Below, piece after piece: positions 38,375 through 40,179 of a stretch of DNA of 40,179 nt. Below the pieces are notes generated by a model, which worked only from the letters and a program-made list of their open reading frames with translations, did no database searches and was not told where the DNA came from. Within the stretch, counting starts at the first letter, position 1. Each line of letters begins with the position of its first letter. This DNA is from a virus. Location: the IMG/VR virus record IMGVR_UViG_3300042520_003199, positions 1 through 40,179 of that record; one strand, written 5' to 3'. A program made the position numbers and the translations under genes.

Positions 38375-39189
38375 AATATCTCGTACTAGGATCAAAAGGG
38401 CAAATAGGCACATCACTTACTTCCTATCTTTTACAGATAGGAGCTGAAGTAGAAGAGTTGGATATTTTACGAAATGATCAAGAAGATTTACGGTATAAAA
38501 CTTCTCTTATAGAGAAAAAAATACAGCAGTCTGATTTTGTGTATTTTCTTGCTTATGATGTCGGTGGATCAAGATATCTCGCAAAGAATCAAAAATCTAT
38601 ACAACTTATTCTTAATAATACAAGAATGATGGACACTGTTTTTACACTTTTGCAAAAATACAATAAAAAATTTATCTTTGCATCATCGCAGATGGCTTCC
38701 ATGGGACATTCACCGTACGGAGCATGTAAGCTTCTTGGCGAACACTACACAGAGATACTCGGTGGTAAAACTGTAAAATTCTGGAATGTTTACGGTGTAG
38801 AGCATGATGAAGAAAAATTTCATGTAATAACTGATTTTATTAAAAAAGCACGTAATACAGGTATAATACAAATGTTAACTGATGGTGAAGAGGAAAGACA
38901 GTTTCTTTTTGCTGATGATTGTTCAGAATGTCTGTATAAGTTATCTCTATGTTATGATACTATCGATATGTCAACTCAATTGCATATTACAAGCTTTCAC
39001 TGGACAAAAATTAAAGAAGTTGCAGAAATAGTTGCATCACTTTTACCAGGTACTAAAATAATACCCGGTAAAGTCAGTGATAAAGTGCAAAATGGTATTA
39101 AGAATGAACCAAAAGGAGATATACTTAACTACTGGCAGCCTAAGACGTCAATACGTGACGGTATTGAAAGAATTGTTAATGTAATATGA
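38371..39189 (+). CDS. NAD(P)-dependent nucleotide-sugar epimerase/dehydratase
   Basis: This is an extended short-chain dehydrogenase: N-terminal dinucleotide site VLGSKGQIGTSL (G-x-x-G-x-x-G), YFLAYDVGGSRYL, SSQMASMGHSPYGACK with the catalytic Y-x-x-x-K, and FWNVYGVEHDEEKFHV. The 272-residue form from the ATG at 38371 gives a 4-nt ATGA overlap with the preceding stop and is preferred to an ATG at 38353. It should supply a modified nucleotide sugar to the neighbouring transferases; GDP-fucose-type chemistry would fit but is not proven. Confidence 0.88.
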   Translation: MKYLVLGSKGQIGTSLTSYLLQIGAEVEELDILRNDQEDLRYKTSLIEKKIQQSDFVYFLAYDVGGSRYLAKNQKSIQLILNNTRMMDTVFTLLQKYNKKFIFASSQMASMGHSPYGACKLLGEHYTEILGGKTVKFWNVYGVEHDEEKFHVITDFIKKARNTGIIQMLTDGEEERQFLFADDCSECLYKLSLCYDTIDMSTQLHITSFHWTKIKEVAEIVASLLPGTKIIPGKVSDKVQNGIKNEPKGDILNYWQPKTSIRDGIERIVNVI

Positions 39190-39998
39190 AAGAAATAAAT
39201 ATACGCGATTTTAATTTTCAGCATCACCCAGAGTCAATGACTCATGAAAAGAAAGCATCACATTTTAAATGGTGCCGTGAAAACAAAGTTGTTAGTAATA
39301 GCTGCTTTATTACTGATAGATATCTACATTTAGTAGATAAATGTAATGCTAAGCGCAAAATCGGTATGCTTATAGAGCCGCCAGCTATCCTGCCTGATAT
39401 ATATAAATTTGTTGATGAGCATTACAAAAAATTTGATTATATCTTAACTTTCGACAGAGAGTTGCTCGAATCAGGCAGAAATTTTCTGTTTTATCCGTTT
39501 GGTGCATGCTGGATAAAAGATTTCTCAAAACCTGTAAAATCAAAAATGTGCTCGATGATTGCGTCTGATAAGCAATTTACGCCAGGTCACACGTTTAGAC
39601 AAGAAGTAATTCGTAAATTTAATGACAAGGTTGATCACTTCGGGCGCGGCTTTAAGTTTGTCGAACATAAGGAAGAGGGGTTAAGAGATTATCATTTTTC
39701 TATAGTACTCGAAAATTCGAGAACTGATTATTATTTTTCCGAGAAAATACTTGACTGCTTTGCATCACGTACTATACCCATTTATTGGGGTAGCGATGTA
39801 ACAAAGTTTTTTGATATGAGAGGTATCATCACGTTTGATACAATAGAGGATCTTGAAGATATAATCAAAAATCTTACTATTGAGAAATATAACGAGCTTA
39901 TACCTTATATGGAGAATAATTACGAGTTAATTAAAAAAGAAAAATATGAAATACCAGAAGATTGGCTTTTTGAAAAATATCCATTTTTATTTGATTAA
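39186..39998 (+). CDS. GT10-like fucosyltransferase
   Basis: The C-terminal part of this 270-residue protein shows the GT10 core: FSIVLENSRTDYYFSEKILDCF followed by SRTIPIYWGS, the region that binds GDP-fucose in alpha-1,3-fucosyltransferases; an earlier VDHFGRGF segment fits the same family. The family is usually longer, so this is a compact form. The start overlaps the epimerase stop by 4 nt. It shares the S/T-E-K-I motif with the proteins at 25438 and 32245. Confidence 0.85.
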   Translation: MKEINIRDFNFQHHPESMTHEKKASHFKWCRENKVVSNSCFITDRYLHLVDKCNAKRKIGMLIEPPAILPDIYKFVDEHYKKFDYILTFDRELLESGRNFLFYPFGACWIKDFSKPVKSKMCSMIASDKQFTPGHTFRQEVIRKFNDKVDHFGRGFKFVEHKEEGLRDYHFSIVLENSRTDYYFSEKILDCFASRTIPIYWGSDVTKFFDMRGIITFDTIEDLEDIIKNLTIEKYNELIPYMENNYELIKKEKYEIPEDWLFEKYPFLFD

Positions 39999-40179
39999 AT
40001 GAAGACATGCTTAATTAGACAGCCTGCTGGATTAGGTGATATCTTTTTTACATTAAAAATAGCAAAAAAGATACTGCAAGGATGTGTTGCTAATGTAGTG
40101 TATTGGCCCGTTATACCACAATTTCTTTTTATAAAGGATTATATAAAAAGTGATAATATTGTATTTTGCAGTATAGATG
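39999..40179 (+). CDS. Partial glycosyltransferase-like gene (GT9-like start)
   Basis: The ATG at 39999 directly follows the GT10-like stop, and the frame runs off the window after 60 residues. The visible N-terminus, LIRQPAGLGDIFFTLKIAKK followed by VVYWPVIPQF, resembles the first strand and G-x-G-D motif of heptosyltransferase-type (GT9) enzymes. Continuation of the glycan cassette past the window is therefore likely. Confidence 0.65.
   Translation, partial: MKTCLIRQPAGLGDIFFTLKIAKKILQGCVANVVYWPVIPQFLFIKDYIKSDNIVFCSID

Noticed and set aside
39194-39201. AATAAATA on the plus strand
   Set aside because: It lies just inside the GT10-like coding region, with no start codon at the usual distance.

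Overview
The window is a gene-dense, AT-rich piece of a T4-like myovirus genome, most likely marine. It carries most of the T4 replication, recombination and late-transcription core: primase (gp61-like), sliding clamp (gp45), ssDNA-binding protein (gp32), candidate gp59 and gp33, helicase (gp41), UvsX, polymerase (gp43), gp46, gp47, the late sigma factor gp55, UvsW and UvsY. I see no photosynthesis genes, tRNAs, insertion sequences or CRISPR. The host cannot be named. AT richness, the preQ0 genes and the many glycosyltransferases resemble marine T4-like phages outside or beside the cyanophages.

Layout. Nearly all replication and recombination genes are on the minus strand, in blocks 1-9.6 kb, 11-22.5 kb and 24-28.5 kb. 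Plus-strand islands interrupt them at 1.2, 9.7-11.1, 22.6-24.3, 27.4-27.8, 28.5-30.7, 31.5-32.3 and 33.6-34.5 kb, and a long plus-strand glycan cassette fills 35.3-40.2 kb to the window edge. Genes abut or overlap, and convergent pairs nearly all overlap at their 3' ends. No gene-free stretch exceeds about 125 bases. The only clear intrinsic terminator is at 12993-13023.

Regulation. Two promoter classes can be read. One is a T4-type late box NATAAATA, usually 5-6 nt (twice 9 nt) before a start codon. The other is a sigma70-like TTGAWW-N16/17-TATAAT promoter whose -10 box ends only 6-11 nt before the start codon in front of gp45, gp32, gp41, uvsX, gp43 (weak), folE, queD and queE. Both imply leaderless or nearly leaderless mRNAs. 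The clear exception is a class II glutamine amidotransferase at 8930-9616, which has a strong Shine-Dalgarno sequence and appears to start at AUU.

Functions. A complete preQ0 set (FolE, QueD, QueE, QueC) plus the stand-alone amidotransferase suggests 7-deazaguanine DNA modification; no DpdA-type transglycosylase is in the window. Six or more small proteins, many behind late promoters, begin with a short segment ending in [LIV]xE, like the T4 capsid-targeting sequence cut by the gp21 prohead protease. I propose they are packaged internal head proteins, possibly including a GIY-YIG nuclease and a retropepsin-like protease. About nine glycosyltransferase-like genes, a sugar epimerase, a half-length DegT aminotransferase and a 2OG-Fe(II) oxygenase point to glycan synthesis or virion decoration.
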